A stretch of DNA of 64,000 nucleotides from Acidobacteriota bacterium (GTDB lineage: Bacteria > Acidobacteriota > Thermoanaerobaculia > Multivoradales > JBCCEF01), in NCBI GenBank assembly GCA_039028635.1, contig JBCCHV010000006.1:79771-143770 (forward strand), read 5' to 3'. Positions within the stretch are counted from its first letter, which is position 1, and each line of letters starts with the position of its first letter. A program made the position numbers and the translations under genes. Shown piece by piece: positions 19,750 through 28,941 of the stretch. Below the pieces are notes generated by a model. The model saw only the letters and a list, made by a program, of their open reading frames with translations, did no database searches and was not told the origin of the DNA.

Positions 19750-20514
19750 CTAGGGAATGATCTCCTCGTAGGCCCGCAGGCGCCGCACCACCTCGAGGTT
19801 GCGCTTCGCCGCCTGAGAGTCGGGATCGAGCTCGAGCACCCGGCGATATGCGCCTTCCGCCGCCGGCAGATTGCCCACCCGGCGCAGCGCCACTCCGAGG
19901 TTGAGCCAGGCCTGCTCGAAGTCGGGGTCGAGGGCAATGGCGGCTCCCAGGTGCACCACCGCTTCGCTGCCGGCGCCGTCAACCATCGCCTCGGCCCCCA
20001 GATTGGAGTGATAGATGGCGGCCGCTCGTCGCTCTGGAATTCGCCTCAGGCGCTCCGCCGGAAGCGGCGTCGCGCCGGCGAAGTCGAGTACAAGGATGCC
20101 GTCGGCCACTTCCGTCGCCGCCGCCAGATGACCGCTCAGGATACGCAGATCACCCCGTTCGTCGCTCACCGGCGGTCCCTCGAGGAGGACGAAGAAGACC
20201 GGCAGCCCGAGGCGGCGACCGAGACCCGCCATCAAGTGGGCCAGGGCGACGCAGTTGGCGCGCCGGCGCTCGAAAGCCACCGCGGCGGTCTCCGTCGGGC
20301 CCTCGATTTCGCGCATGCCTCGGGCGATCAGCGCATCGAGGAGATGCCGCAGACGAACCGCCGGTGGCTGGTCGTCGGGCACCAACCGCTCGGCCCACGC
20401 CACCATCGCAGCGGTGGGCTCACCGGCGGCCACGGACGGTACCCGGGCCGCTGCCGGGAGAGCCCCGAGAAGCGCCAACAGGGCCAACGTGAGGCAACGC
20501 GGGGCGAGCTTCAT
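19750..20514 (-). CDS. Secreted transglutaminase-like (SirB1-type) protein with TPR tail
   Basis: An ATG at 20514 overlaps the upstream hydrolase stop by four bases and gives a 254-residue protein with a signal peptide (LALLALLGALPAAARVP). The core looks transglutaminase/SirB1-like, with a candidate nucleophile in RRANCVALAHLMAGL, His in ILSGHLAAA and Asp in ILVLDFAG. A short TPR pair follows (DFEQAWLNLGVALRRVGNLP, then AYRRVLELDPDS). Such proteins are generally cysteine peptidases or inactive relatives; activity is unproven. Coupling to the hydrolase suggests shared expression under the TetR site. Confidence 0.72.
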   Translation of the reverse strand: MKLAPRCLTLALLALLGALPAAARVPSVAAGEPTAAMVAWAERLVPDDQPPAVRLRHLLDALIARGMREIEGPTETAAVAFERRRANCVALAHLMAGLGRRLGLPVFFVLLEGPPVSDERGDLRILSGHLAAATEVADGILVLDFAGATPLPAERLRRIPERRAAAIYHSNLGAEAMVDGAGSEAVVHLGAAIALDPDFEQAWLNLGVALRRVGNLPAAEGAYRRVLELDPDSQAAKRNLEVVRRLRAYEEIIP

Positions 20515-21404
20515 GAGGCCTCCAAGGCTAACGGAACCGTCGTCCCACCGGCGACCAGGAACTGAGCCGTCGCGGTCCACACCTCCGGGGCCCGCAGAAT
20601 GCGCCGGTGCCCGCGCCGAGCCGTGGCCATGAAGCGCGCCCCGGGCCAAGCTTGGGCCAGCTCCCGGCCGTGATCGATGCCGACCTCGCGGTCGTCGTGG
20701 TCGTGAATCACCAGCAGGGGGCGTTCGCAGGAGGCAGCGACATCGAGGCCATGGATCTCGGGCCAGGTGATGCCGAGACGAGTCTCGATACGCTGCCGCA
20801 TGCGCTGGGCCACGGGTCGCGACAGTCCCACCATGTCGCCGAACTGGAAGGCGAAGTAGCCGAGATCCGCCGGCGGCGAGACGTAGACCAATCGCTCGGC
20901 GAGGAGCCCTCGCCGCAAGGCATAGGTGGTCGCGGCACAGCCGGCGGAGTGAGCCACCACCGCCGAGACCGGCCCGAAACGGAAGGCCGCGGCGAGCAGA
21001 GCATCGGCCATCTCCGGAAGCGACGAGCTGCGCCCGGGCGACTTTCCGTGGCCGGGATGGTCGAAGGCAATGGCCCGAAACCCTTCCTGGGAAAGCCAAC
21101 GACCAAGCCCTCCCATCTGGCTGCCGCGCCCTTCCCAACCGTGGGCCAAGAGCACCGTCGGTCCGCTCTCCCCCCACATCCAGGCGGCCAGGGTGGTGGC
21201 GCCGAAGGGCAAGGCCACCGGTCGGCCGTCGCGCAGCCAGCGCTCCTCCCGCAGGGGCGGGTTGAATCGCCGAGGTCGAAGAAACCTCACCGCCGCCCAA
21301 CGCGAGGTGAGCTCGGGAGCCCACCGGCTTCCCAGCCCAACGGCCGCCCGAAAAGAACGAACGATCGTACTTTCGACAAATCGAGAACCGCGCCTCTTCG
21401 CCAT
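20511..21404 (-). CDS. Alpha/beta hydrolase, TetR-linked
   Basis: The ATG at 21404 is preceded by AGGAGAAG and gives a 297-residue protein; the longer open frame upstream is non-coding. Motifs of a serine alpha/beta hydrolase are present: oxyanion region VLLAHGWEGRGSQ, FDHPGHGKSP, nucleophile elbow AHSAGCAAT (G-x-S-x-G replaced by HSAGC), Asp in IHDHDDREVG and a C-terminal His in RRGHRRIL. The substrate is unknown. A 12-bp palindrome at 21430-21441 lies 26 bp before the start, and a second copy lies inside the coding start. Both match one next to tetR, so repression by that TetR protein is likely. Confidence 0.83.
   Translation of the reverse strand: MAKRRGSRFVESTIVRSFRAAVGLGSRWAPELTSRWAAVRFLRPRRFNPPLREERWLRDGRPVALPFGATTLAAWMWGESGPTVLLAHGWEGRGSQMGGLGRWLSQEGFRAIAFDHPGHGKSPGRSSSLPEMADALLAAAFRFGPVSAVVAHSAGCAATTYALRRGLLAERLVYVSPPADLGYFAFQFGDMVGLSRPVAQRMRQRIETRLGITWPEIHGLDVAASCERPLLVIHDHDDREVGIDHGRELAQAWPGARFMATARRGHRRILRAPEVWTATAQFLVAGGTTVPLALEAS
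21359..21370. promoter_or_regulatory. TetR-family operator candidate, site A (inside hydrolase 5' end)
   Basis: GAACGATCGTAC is an imperfect palindrome (GNACG-AT-CGTNC) located about 34 bp into the hydrolase coding region. It matches the two other sites around the neighbouring tetR gene. Confidence 0.5.
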
Positions 21405-21429
21405 GTTCTTCTCCTGATCATTTTTGACC

Positions 21430-21441
21430 GAACGATCGTGC
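21430..21441. promoter_or_regulatory. TetR-family operator candidate, site B (hydrolase promoter)
   Basis: GAACGATCGTGC lies in the 113-bp gap between tetR and the hydrolase, 26 bp upstream of the hydrolase ATG. It differs from site A by one base. An occupied site here would block the hydrolase promoter. Confidence 0.62.
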
Positions 21442-21517
21442 TTTTTTAGCGTACCACGACTCCCCTCTCGAGGAAAGCCAAGGCACTCGCCGTCCGACTC
21501 GAAGCGCCGGCGAGAGG

Positions 21518-22108
21518 TCAGGCGCGCGAGGCGTCGAGAAGCGCTTCGAAGGACCGGTAGGCACGCTCGGTGGCGCGGGGATCCTGAATCAAGCGTCCGA
21601 AATGGTGGTAGGCGAGCAGAATCGCGTAGAGGTCGTAGGCGAACTGCCGAACGTCGAGGTCGGCTCGGAAGTGGCCTTCCTCGATCGCGAGGCGGGTGGC
21701 TCGCGCGATCGAATCGAGCCACGAGGTCTGATAGCCGACCAGGCGATCCCGCACCGGACCCGGACGATCGTCGAGCTCATTGGCGGTGGAGATGAAGACG
21801 CAGCCGCCGGGGATCAGCTCCGAGGCTTCCCACTGCATCCAGTTTTCGAACATTGCGACCACCCGGGGCTCGCCCCGGGGCTGCTCGATGGCCGGCGCCA
21901 GCACGACCTCGACGAAGCGCGCCGCCGCCAGGGCGAGCACATCGAGCTGCAGACCTTCTTTCGAGCCGAAATGGGAAAACAGCCCGCTCTTCGAAAGACC
22001 GACCTCCTTGGCCAAGGCTCCAATGCTCAACCCCTCGAGACCGATCCGGCTGGTAATCGAGAGAGCTTCACAAAGAATGGCACTGCGGGTGGATTCGCCT
22101 TTTCCCAT
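21518..22108 (-). CDS. TetR-family transcriptional repressor
   Basis: The 196-residue product starting at 22108 (MGKGESTRSAILCEALS) has the TetR helix-turn-helix in the first 60 residues, including LSIGALAKEVGLSKSGLFSHF, followed by a ligand-binding C-terminal domain with a YcdC/TetR_C type pattern (GGCVFISTANELDDRPGPV). The ligand is unknown. A palindrome matching those near the hydrolase lies 13 bp upstream of its start (22121-22132), indicating autoregulation. The longer frame beginning at 22183 overlaps the next gene and lacks homology, so it is not used. Confidence 0.88.
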   Translation of the reverse strand: MGKGESTRSAILCEALSITSRIGLEGLSIGALAKEVGLSKSGLFSHFGSKEGLQLDVLALAAARFVEVVLAPAIEQPRGEPRVVAMFENWMQWEASELIPGGCVFISTANELDDRPGPVRDRLVGYQTSWLDSIARATRLAIEEGHFRADLDVRQFAYDLYAILLAYHHFGRLIQDPRATERAYRSFEALLDASRA

Positions 22109-22120
22109 CGGATAACCATC

Positions 22121-22132
22121 GCACGGTCGTAC
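22121..22132. promoter_or_regulatory. TetR-family operator candidate, site C (tetR promoter)
   Basis: GCACGGTCGTAC fits the same GNACGRTCGTNC consensus as sites A and B and lies just upstream of tetR, in the 31-bp gap to the alkyltransferase-like gene. It suggests autorepression. Confidence 0.58.
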
Positions 22133-22139
22133 GAAAATC

Positions 22140-22487
22140 TCAAATTCCCCCGCGGCGTGGCCGCTCGGCGAGCTCTTCGTCATCGTCCGGGTGCCAGCGA
22201 AAGCGCTTCAGGGAGACTTTGCCGCGACCATCGAACTCCACTCCCTCGGCCTCCAGCAGAACGCGCTGCAGGCCCTCGTAGCCCGGTACCGAGCGCGGGC
22301 TCACTTCCCCTTTGGCGTTGAGAACGCGCTGCCAGGGAAGATCCTCTTCCCGACTGGCATGAAGCGCGTAGCCCACCTGCCGGGCGTGGCCCGGCAACCC
22401 GGCAAGGGCCGCCACCTGGCCGTAGGTCGCAACCCGGCCGGGCGGAATCCGCCGCACCACGCCATAGATCCGGTCGTAGGCATCCAT
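22140..22487 (-). CDS. Alkyltransferase-like protein (ATL, MGMT family)
   Basis: This 115-residue protein matches the C-terminal domain of O6-alkylguanine-DNA alkyltransferases: IPPGRVATYGQVAALAG, the DNA-binding HARQVGYAL with the Arg finger, and LPWQRVLNAKGEVS. The catalytic PCHRV motif is replaced by PWQRV at residues 51-55, as in ATL proteins. ATLs bind alkylated bases without repairing them and hand lesions to nucleotide excision repair. The length is typical. It is the first gene of a possible ATL-TetR run. Confidence 0.9.
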   Translation of the reverse strand: MDAYDRIYGVVRRIPPGRVATYGQVAALAGLPGHARQVGYALHASREEDLPWQRVLNAKGEVSPRSVPGYEGLQRVLLEAEGVEFDGRGKVSLKRFRWHPDDDEELAERPRRGGI

Positions 22488-22663
22488 GACGCGATTATCT
22501 CCCCGTTACCGCCACTTCTCCTGAGCCATCGCCTCTCGCCGAGCAATCCGCTGCGGCGATTTTCGACGAATTCGGAATAGATCAAGCCATAGGGGGCTAA
22601 ACTCGGAGGGGGATTTCCAGGGACTCCGTCATCGAGTCCGCCGGAGGCGAGAAGAGGAGGACT

Positions 22664-25600
22664 ATGCTTTCGTTTCGCTGCAGTCTCGTGCTGCTCGCGA
22701 GCTGGATTTTCTTTCCCGTCATCGCAGCCGCCGACCCGATCCGCGTGTCACCCGGCAACACCGCCGAGGGCTCCCTCGGTGGCGGACAAGAGCAAGCCAT
22801 CGAGGTTGTTCTGCCGGCCCGGCATCATGCGCGAGTGGCGGTCGAGCAAGTCGACATCGATCTCGAGCTCCGGCTGCTGGCCGCCGACGGCTCCACCGAG
22901 CTGGTGATGGAGAACCTCGGTGGTCCCTTCGGCCCGGAAGAGGTCACCCTGACCAGTGATCAGCCGACGGTCCGACGGCTGATCATCGCTCCCGTCTACG
23001 AGACCGCCGCGGCCGGCCGCTATCGCCTGCAAGTGGTCGATCTCCGCCCGCTTCGTCCCGGCGACGAGGAAATCGCGACCGCCGAGCGGAGCTTCGCCGA
23101 GGTCATTCTGATGGCGGTATCGCGCCGCCCAGAGCAAGCGCGCCAAGCGATTCCCCGTCTGGAGCACCTCGCCAAGGCGTTCTCGGCGACGCAGCGCCCG
23201 CTGTTCGAGGGGCGGTGCTATGACACCGCCGGATTCGCCCACTGGGTCTTGGATCGACCGAGCCAGGCGATCGCCCTCTACGAGCGGGCGCGCCAGGTAT
23301 TCGACGCTGCGGGGCAGGAGGTCTTCGCCGCCGACAGCATCAACCACATGGCAACCGCCGAGCACGCCCTGGGGCACTGGGAAAAGGCCGCTTCCCTTCT
23401 CGAGGCCATCCTGCCGGTCTACATCCGTCACCAACATCGAGAAGGCGAGGCCGCCAGCCTCGCCAGCCTGTCGGCGATTCACGAGCAGCTCGGCCGCCCC
23501 CAGGACGCCTTGGCCGCATCCCACCGGGCGATCGCCCTCGCCGCCGCCGGCAGCAATCGCCACGTCGAGGCGACGGCGCAGCGCAATCTCGGGGTTCTGC
23601 TGCGCAATCTCGGCGACCTCGACCATGCCCGCACCGCCTTCGACGCCGCCCTCGCCATCGAGCGCGACATCGGCTGGCGCGACGGCGAGGCCCAGAGCCT
23701 GGCCGAGATCGGAGCCCTCGAGCACCGCCGGGGAAACCTCGAGACGGCAATCAGCACCCTCGACCAGGCCTTGAAGCTGGCGCGGCAAGCGGATAGCCGG
23801 CGGGTCATGCTCTGGACGCTGCACAACCTCGGCAACGCCCTCGGTGATGCCGGCGAAACCCAGCAGGCCCTCGATCATCTGACCGAAGCCCTGCAGATCG
23901 GTCGCGAGCGACAGGACCGTAGCGAAGCGGACATCCTGCTGCGCATGGGCTCGCTCGAAACGGATCGAGGCCGGGCGGCCGCCGCCCGCCGCCACTTCAA
24001 AGACGCACTCGATCGATTTCGGCGACTGGGGCATCGCGATGGCGAGAGCCGCGCCCTTCTCGCCCTGGCCGAGGATCTCAGGCGGCGCGGCGACCTGACC
24101 TCCGCCCACCGCCAGGTCGAGAGTGCGATCACCATTCTCGACTCCACCCGCCGGCGATTGGTGCGACCGGATCGACGGGCTGCCTTCGCGGCATCCAAGG
24201 CCCTCGCCTACGAGCTCAGGGTGGCGCTTCGCATGGAGATTCACCACCAGAGCCCCGAGGCCGGCTGGGATCGGCGGGCCTTCGAGGCACACGAGGCGGC
24301 ACGCGCCCGCAGCCTGCGCGAGACGCTGGTCGCCAGCCGAGGCGGCAACGCCGAAGAGTTCGCCGAGGGACCACGCGGCGACCGCCTGCGGCGCGCCATT
24401 CGCGAGCTCGAGGCGCTCGAGGCACAGCGCCTGCGACATCGCCGTCAGGGCGCACCCGAGACCGCCGACCTCGACCATGAGATTGCCGCCGCGGTGGATC
24501 GCTACCGCGATTTGCAGGCCGAGCTGAGGCAGCAGTACCGCCGCGTCTCGCTCCTCGACGCCCCCCCGCCGGTCACCGTCGAGCAACTCCAGGAGGAGCT
24601 CCTCGACGACCGCACCGTGGTGCTCGAATTCGCCCTCGGCGAGCCCGTCAGCTATGCCTGGCTGATCGCCAAGGACCGCTTCGAGAGCTTCCGCCTGCCG
24701 TCCCGGCAGCAGATCGAGGAGCGAGCCCAGGAGCTCCACGGACTGCTCTCTCGGAGCCATCGGCGCGGTGTCCCGGCGCAGGCCGAGATCAGCGCTCGTC
24801 GCCTGTCCAACGACCTCCTCGCTCCCCTGCAGGGCGGACTCGACGGGCATCAGCGCCTGGTGCTGGTGGCGGACGGCGCTCTCGCCTACATTCCTTTCGG
24901 ACTGCTCACTCCGCCCGCCGAAGCCGGCCGGCCCACTGCCCTCGGCGAACGCCACGAGATTCTGGCAGTGCCGTCCCTCGGCGTCCTCCGCGAGCTACGT
25001 CGCCCGCGGAGCCGACGCATGGGCACCCGAGTCGCGGTGATCGCCGACCCGGTCTTCGCGCCGCGGGACGAGCGCGTGGCACAGCAGAACCGAGAATCGA
25101 GCTCGCAGGAAGAGCCATGGCGGATGGCCTCTCTCGAGCGCTCGAGCCGCGACCTCGACCTCGATCGCCTCGGTCGACTCCCCTTCTCGCGTCGCGAAGC
25201 GCTCGCCATCGCCGCCCTGCTCGAAAAGGACGAGCGCTTCCTGGCGCTCGATTTCGATGCCAGCCTGGCAACCGTCGAGGCCGGACTCCTGCGCGGCCAT
25301 GAAATCGTCCACTTCGCGACTCACACCCTGGTCAACAGCCGCCACCCGGAGCTCTCCGGCCTGGTGCTTTCCCTGGTCGACCCGGTGGGTCGACCGCAGG
25401 CCGGATTCCTGCGCGCCCACAGCATCGCCGAGCTCGACCTCGACGCCGAGCTGGTGGTGCTCAGCGGTTGTCAAACGGCCCTCGGCAAGGCGGTCCGCGG
25501 CGAGGGCCTGCTCGGCCTGACGCGCGCCTTCATGCATGCCGGCGCCCCACGGGTGGTGGTCAGCCTGTGGGACGTCAGCGACGAAGCGACGGCGCAGCTC

Positions 25601-25747
25601 ATGACGCGCTTCTACCGAGCGCTGCTGGAGGAGCGTCTGCCGGTGGCCGCCGCCCTGCGCCAGGCGCAGCAGGAGATGCGGCGGGAGAAACGCTGGTCGG
25701 CTCCCTACTACTGGGCCGGATTCGTCGTTCAGGGGGACTGGCAATGA
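22664..25747 (+). CDS. Secreted TPR-CHAT caspase-like protein (CHAT 2)
   Basis: This is a 1027-residue protein starting at an ATG after AGGAGGAC. It has a Sec signal (LVLLASWIFFPVIAAADP), a PPC-like beta module (HHARVAVEQVDIDLELRLL), a TPR array from about residue 150 to 480, a helical region rich in Arg and Glu, and a CHAT domain. The dyad is intact: His887 in HFATHT and Cys936 in VVLSGCQTALG, then RGEGLLGLTRAFMHAGAP. It ends YYWAGFVVQGDW, the usual CHAT C-terminus. It overlaps the next, paralogous gene by four bases. The substrate is unknown. Confidence 0.9.
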   Translation: MLSFRCSLVLLASWIFFPVIAAADPIRVSPGNTAEGSLGGGQEQAIEVVLPARHHARVAVEQVDIDLELRLLAADGSTELVMENLGGPFGPEEVTLTSDQPTVRRLIIAPVYETAAAGRYRLQVVDLRPLRPGDEEIATAERSFAEVILMAVSRRPEQARQAIPRLEHLAKAFSATQRPLFEGRCYDTAGFAHWVLDRPSQAIALYERARQVFDAAGQEVFAADSINHMATAEHALGHWEKAASLLEAILPVYIRHQHREGEAASLASLSAIHEQLGRPQDALAASHRAIALAAAGSNRHVEATAQRNLGVLLRNLGDLDHARTAFDAALAIERDIGWRDGEAQSLAEIGALEHRRGNLETAISTLDQALKLARQADSRRVMLWTLHNLGNALGDAGETQQALDHLTEALQIGRERQDRSEADILLRMGSLETDRGRAAAARRHFKDALDRFRRLGHRDGESRALLALAEDLRRRGDLTSAHRQVESAITILDSTRRRLVRPDRRAAFAASKALAYELRVALRMEIHHQSPEAGWDRRAFEAHEAARARSLRETLVASRGGNAEEFAEGPRGDRLRRAIRELEALEAQRLRHRRQGAPETADLDHEIAAAVDRYRDLQAELRQQYRRVSLLDAPPPVTVEQLQEELLDDRTVVLEFALGEPVSYAWLIAKDRFESFRLPSRQQIEERAQELHGLLSRSHRRGVPAQAEISARRLSNDLLAPLQGGLDGHQRLVLVADGALAYIPFGLLTPPAEAGRPTALGERHEILAVPSLGVLRELRRPRSRRMGTRVAVIADPVFAPRDERVAQQNRESSSQEEPWRMASLERSSRDLDLDRLGRLPFSRREALAIAALLEKDERFLALDFDASLATVEAGLLRGHEIVHFATHTLVNSRHPELSGLVLSLVDPVGRPQAGFLRAHSIAELDLDAELVVLSGCQTALGKAVRGEGLLGLTRAFMHAGAPRVVVSLWDVSDEATAQLMTRFYRALLEERLPVAAALRQAQQEMRREKRWSAPYYWAGFVVQGDWQ

Positions 25748-28700
25748 GCCACGGCGGAGGTCCCAACAGCGGAGGTCCCGATGGACGGCGATGGGCCGCC
25801 GCAGCGGTGCTGATGTTCGCCGTCGCGTCCGCCGGCGCCGCCCGCGATACCACTTGCTATCGCGTTGCCGAGGCGCCGGTCGAAGGACACCTCGAGCGCG
25901 GCGAGCAACTCCGCCTTCGTCTCTGCGAGGGCAGCCACCAGGCCTTTCGCCTGGTGGTCGAGCAAGACGGGGCCGATGTCTCCGTGACGCTGCGGACGGC
26001 AGCCGGCGAAGCGCTGCTCGCAAGCAATCTGTTGGCCGCCCGCACGGGCCGCGAAGAGATCACCTTGCCGGCCCTCGAGGCGGGCTTCGAAATCGCCATC
26101 CAGAATGTCGGCTTCACTGACACCGCAGGGCGGATTCGGCTCACCTCGGAATTCGTCCCGCCCGAAATCGTCGACCACCATCGCTCGCTGGAGGCGCTCC
26201 TCGAGAGCTCTGCCGAGAGCATCACCTCGCGTGACCCGCAACGGCTGCGCGCGGCGCTCGAGCACCTGCCGGCCATCGCCCGCGACCTGGCGGCCGCCGG
26301 CCGGCCTTTCTTACAGGCTCAGGCGCGCTACGAAGAGGCCCGCATACACCGCTTGCTCGGCGACACCGAGCAGGCGATCCGCGCTTTTCGGGAATCACAC
26401 CAGATCTTCGATCGACTCGGCTATCAAGTGCTCGCTGCCCACAGTCGACTCAACCTGTCGTCGGCTCTGCACTCGCAGGGTCTCTTCGACGAGGCGCGGC
26501 GGAATCTCGCAGCGCTCCTACCGATCTACCGCGAGCTCGATGACCTGCCGGGACACGGCGCCATCCTGATCAGCCTGGCCTCGATCGAAGAGCAACTCGG
26601 TCGCCCGGAGGTCGCCCTGACCTGGTCCCGACGGGCGATTCTCCTCGCCGAACGCGACCGCGTCGGCTACCTGCGGGCCGCCGCTCACCGCAACCACGGC
26701 CTCCTGCTGCGCAATCTCGGTGACTTCTCGGCAGCCTTCGCGGCCCTGCGCCAAGCCGCCGAGACCGAGCGCGAGATCGGCTGGATCGACGGCGAAGCAG
26801 AAAGCCTCGCCGGCATCGGCTCGACCTTTCTGCGCCTCGGCGAGGCGCCTCGCGCCCTCGCCCCCCTGCGACAGGCCCTCAAGCTCGCCAAGCAACAGCA
26901 GAACCGGCGAGTCCAGCTCTGGGCCCTGCGCGACCTGGGAGAAGCCCTCGCCGACGCCGGTCGACCCGGCGAGGCCTTGGCCGCGCTGGCACGGGCCCGA
27001 GACCTCGGGCAGAAGCGAGAGGATCGCCACCAGGCCGAGATCCTGCTCCGCCTCGGTATCGCCCAGCGGCAGCTCGGGGAGATTCCCCAGGCCCGCCAGC
27101 AATTCGTCGCGGCGCGCCAGCTCTTCGCCCACCTCGGCCTGCGAAACGGCGTCAGCCGAGTGCTCCTCGAACTCGCCGACCTCGCCCACGAGACCGGCGA
27201 CCTCGAAGCCGGCCACGCGCTGGTCGAGGAAGCGATCGCCAGTCTCGACACTCTGCGCCAGCGCCTGGTGCGGCCCGACCTTCGCCGTACCTTCGCCGCC
27301 TCCCAGGCTCGCGCCTACGAGCTGCGGGTGGCTCTCCGGATGGCTCTTCACGACCGCGACCCCGAAGCCGATTGGGACCGCCGTGCCTTTCTCGGCCATG
27401 AAGCGGCGCTCGCTCGCGGCCTGCGCGAGTCCCTCGCCGCCAGCCGGGGCGGCGACTGGGAAGACCTCGCCCAAGGTCCCCGGGCGGAAGCGCTGCGCTC
27501 AGCCACTCGCGAGCTGGAGTCGGTGGGCGACCGCCGGCGCCGCGCGATCGTCGACGGCAGCTCGGCGGACGAGGTCGCGGCCCTCGAGATCGAGCTCGCC
27601 GAGGCCCTCCAGGGCTACCGCGACCGGCGCGCCGAGCTGCGCCAGAGCGAGCCTCGGCTGACCGCCCTGGAGCAGCCACCGGCCCTCACCATCGCAGCGC
27701 TCCAGGAACAGGTCCTCGACCCGAACACGGAGCTGGTCGAGATCGCTCTGGGCGAAAACCGAAGCTATCTCTGGCGGATCGACCGAGAGTCCTTTTCGAG
27801 CCATCTCCTTCCCGGCCGCGCCGAGCTCGAAGCCCAGGCCCTGCGCCTGCACCAGCTCCTCCGTCGCAGCCACCAGCGCGGCGTCGAAGCCCAGGCCGAG
27901 ATCGCCCTTGGCGAGCTCGGCCGGCAGCTCTTCGGAACCCTCGATCGCCCCTTCACCCAGCCCCGACTGGTCGTGGTCGCCGACGGAGCCCTCGCCTTCA
28001 TTCCCTTCGGGCTGCTCGCGGCCCCCGCACAGCCGGGAGACAGCCAGCCCCTGCAGACCGACCACCAGGTGGTCTACGCGCCATCCGCCGGGGTCCTCCG
28101 AGAGCTCCGGCGACGCCAGCCAGCGGGCAGCCTCGAAAGCCTCGCCATCATCGCCGATCCGGTTTACTCGGCCAGCGATCCGAGGGTCGGGCCGTCGGTC
28201 AGCTCCAATCAGGCCGCGGCGCAGCCGGACCAGCCGAAGTCGAACTTGGCCCGGCTGCCCCACTCGCGCCGCGAGGCCGAGACCATCGCCGCCCTCGTGC
28301 CGATGTCCCAACGCTTGACGGCCTTCGACTTCGACGCTTCCTTGGAAACCATCCGGGGAGACCGCCTCGCGGCCTTCGACATTCTCCACTTCGCCACCCA
28401 CGCCCGCATCGACGCCCATCATCCGGAGCTCTCCGGCCTGGCCCTTTCCCAGGTCGATCCACAAGGAGTACCGCAGGAAGGCTTCCTGCGCAGTCATCAC
28501 ATCGCGGAGCTCGATCTCGGCGCCGACCTGGTGGTGCTCTCCGCCTGCCGCACCGCCCTCGGGCCGCGCCTGCGCCGAGAGGGCCTGATCAGTCTCACCC
28601 GAGCCTTCATCCACGCCGGCGCGTCGCAGGTCGTCGTCAGCCTGTGGGACGTCGGCGACGAAGCCACCGCCGAGCTGATGGCTCGCTTCTACCGCGCCCT

Positions 28701-28863
28701 GCTCGAGGATCGCCTCGACGCCCCCGCCGCGCTACGCCAAGCCCAGCTCGAGCTATCGCGCCAGACCCGCTGGCGAGCGCCTTTCTACTGGGCCGGCTTC
28801 GTGGTGCAGGGGGGTGGAGCTTGGGAAGGCGAGTCCGCCGCGGTGACGCAGACTGCCCGCTGA
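25744..28863 (+). CDS. Secreted TPR-CHAT caspase-like protein (CHAT 3, paralogue of CHAT 2)
   Basis: The ATG at 25744 overlaps the CHAT 2 stop (ATGA) and gives 1039 residues with a signal-like N-terminus (WAAAAVLMFAVASAGAARD). Layout matches CHAT 2: PPC-like module, TPRs, then CHAT with His886 in HFATHA and Cys935 in VVLSACRTALG. Local similarity between the two is strong at the end (RFYRALLEDRLDAPAALRQA versus the equivalent CHAT 2 stretch), so the pair arose by duplication. Both dyads are intact. They may form a heteromeric pair. The product would act outside the cytoplasm, unlike characterised TPR-CHAT immune proteases. Confidence 0.9.
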   Translation: MSHGGGPNSGGPDGRRWAAAAVLMFAVASAGAARDTTCYRVAEAPVEGHLERGEQLRLRLCEGSHQAFRLVVEQDGADVSVTLRTAAGEALLASNLLAARTGREEITLPALEAGFEIAIQNVGFTDTAGRIRLTSEFVPPEIVDHHRSLEALLESSAESITSRDPQRLRAALEHLPAIARDLAAAGRPFLQAQARYEEARIHRLLGDTEQAIRAFRESHQIFDRLGYQVLAAHSRLNLSSALHSQGLFDEARRNLAALLPIYRELDDLPGHGAILISLASIEEQLGRPEVALTWSRRAILLAERDRVGYLRAAAHRNHGLLLRNLGDFSAAFAALRQAAETEREIGWIDGEAESLAGIGSTFLRLGEAPRALAPLRQALKLAKQQQNRRVQLWALRDLGEALADAGRPGEALAALARARDLGQKREDRHQAEILLRLGIAQRQLGEIPQARQQFVAARQLFAHLGLRNGVSRVLLELADLAHETGDLEAGHALVEEAIASLDTLRQRLVRPDLRRTFAASQARAYELRVALRMALHDRDPEADWDRRAFLGHEAALARGLRESLAASRGGDWEDLAQGPRAEALRSATRELESVGDRRRRAIVDGSSADEVAALEIELAEALQGYRDRRAELRQSEPRLTALEQPPALTIAALQEQVLDPNTELVEIALGENRSYLWRIDRESFSSHLLPGRAELEAQALRLHQLLRRSHQRGVEAQAEIALGELGRQLFGTLDRPFTQPRLVVVADGALAFIPFGLLAAPAQPGDSQPLQTDHQVVYAPSAGVLRELRRRQPAGSLESLAIIADPVYSASDPRVGPSVSSNQAAAQPDQPKSNLARLPHSRREAETIAALVPMSQRLTAFDFDASLETIRGDRLAAFDILHFATHARIDAHHPELSGLALSQVDPQGVPQEGFLRSHHIAELDLGADLVVLSACRTALGPRLRREGLISLTRAFIHAGASQVVVSLWDVGDEATAELMARFYRALLEDRLDAPAALRQAQLELSRQTRWRAPFYWAGFVVQGGGAWEGESAAVTQTAR

Positions 28864-28941
28864 GAGCTCGACGCCGAGCCCACCCTCCCGGCCTGCTGCC
28901 ACCGTGGCTGCGCTTCGCCGGGGCCAGCGTCGACGGGCCCG

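Noticed and set aside
22664..28863. CHAT 2/CHAT 3 as part of a CRISPR-linked protease (Craspase-like) system
   Set aside because: No cas gene, gRAMP protein or array is in the window, and both proteins carry secretion signals.
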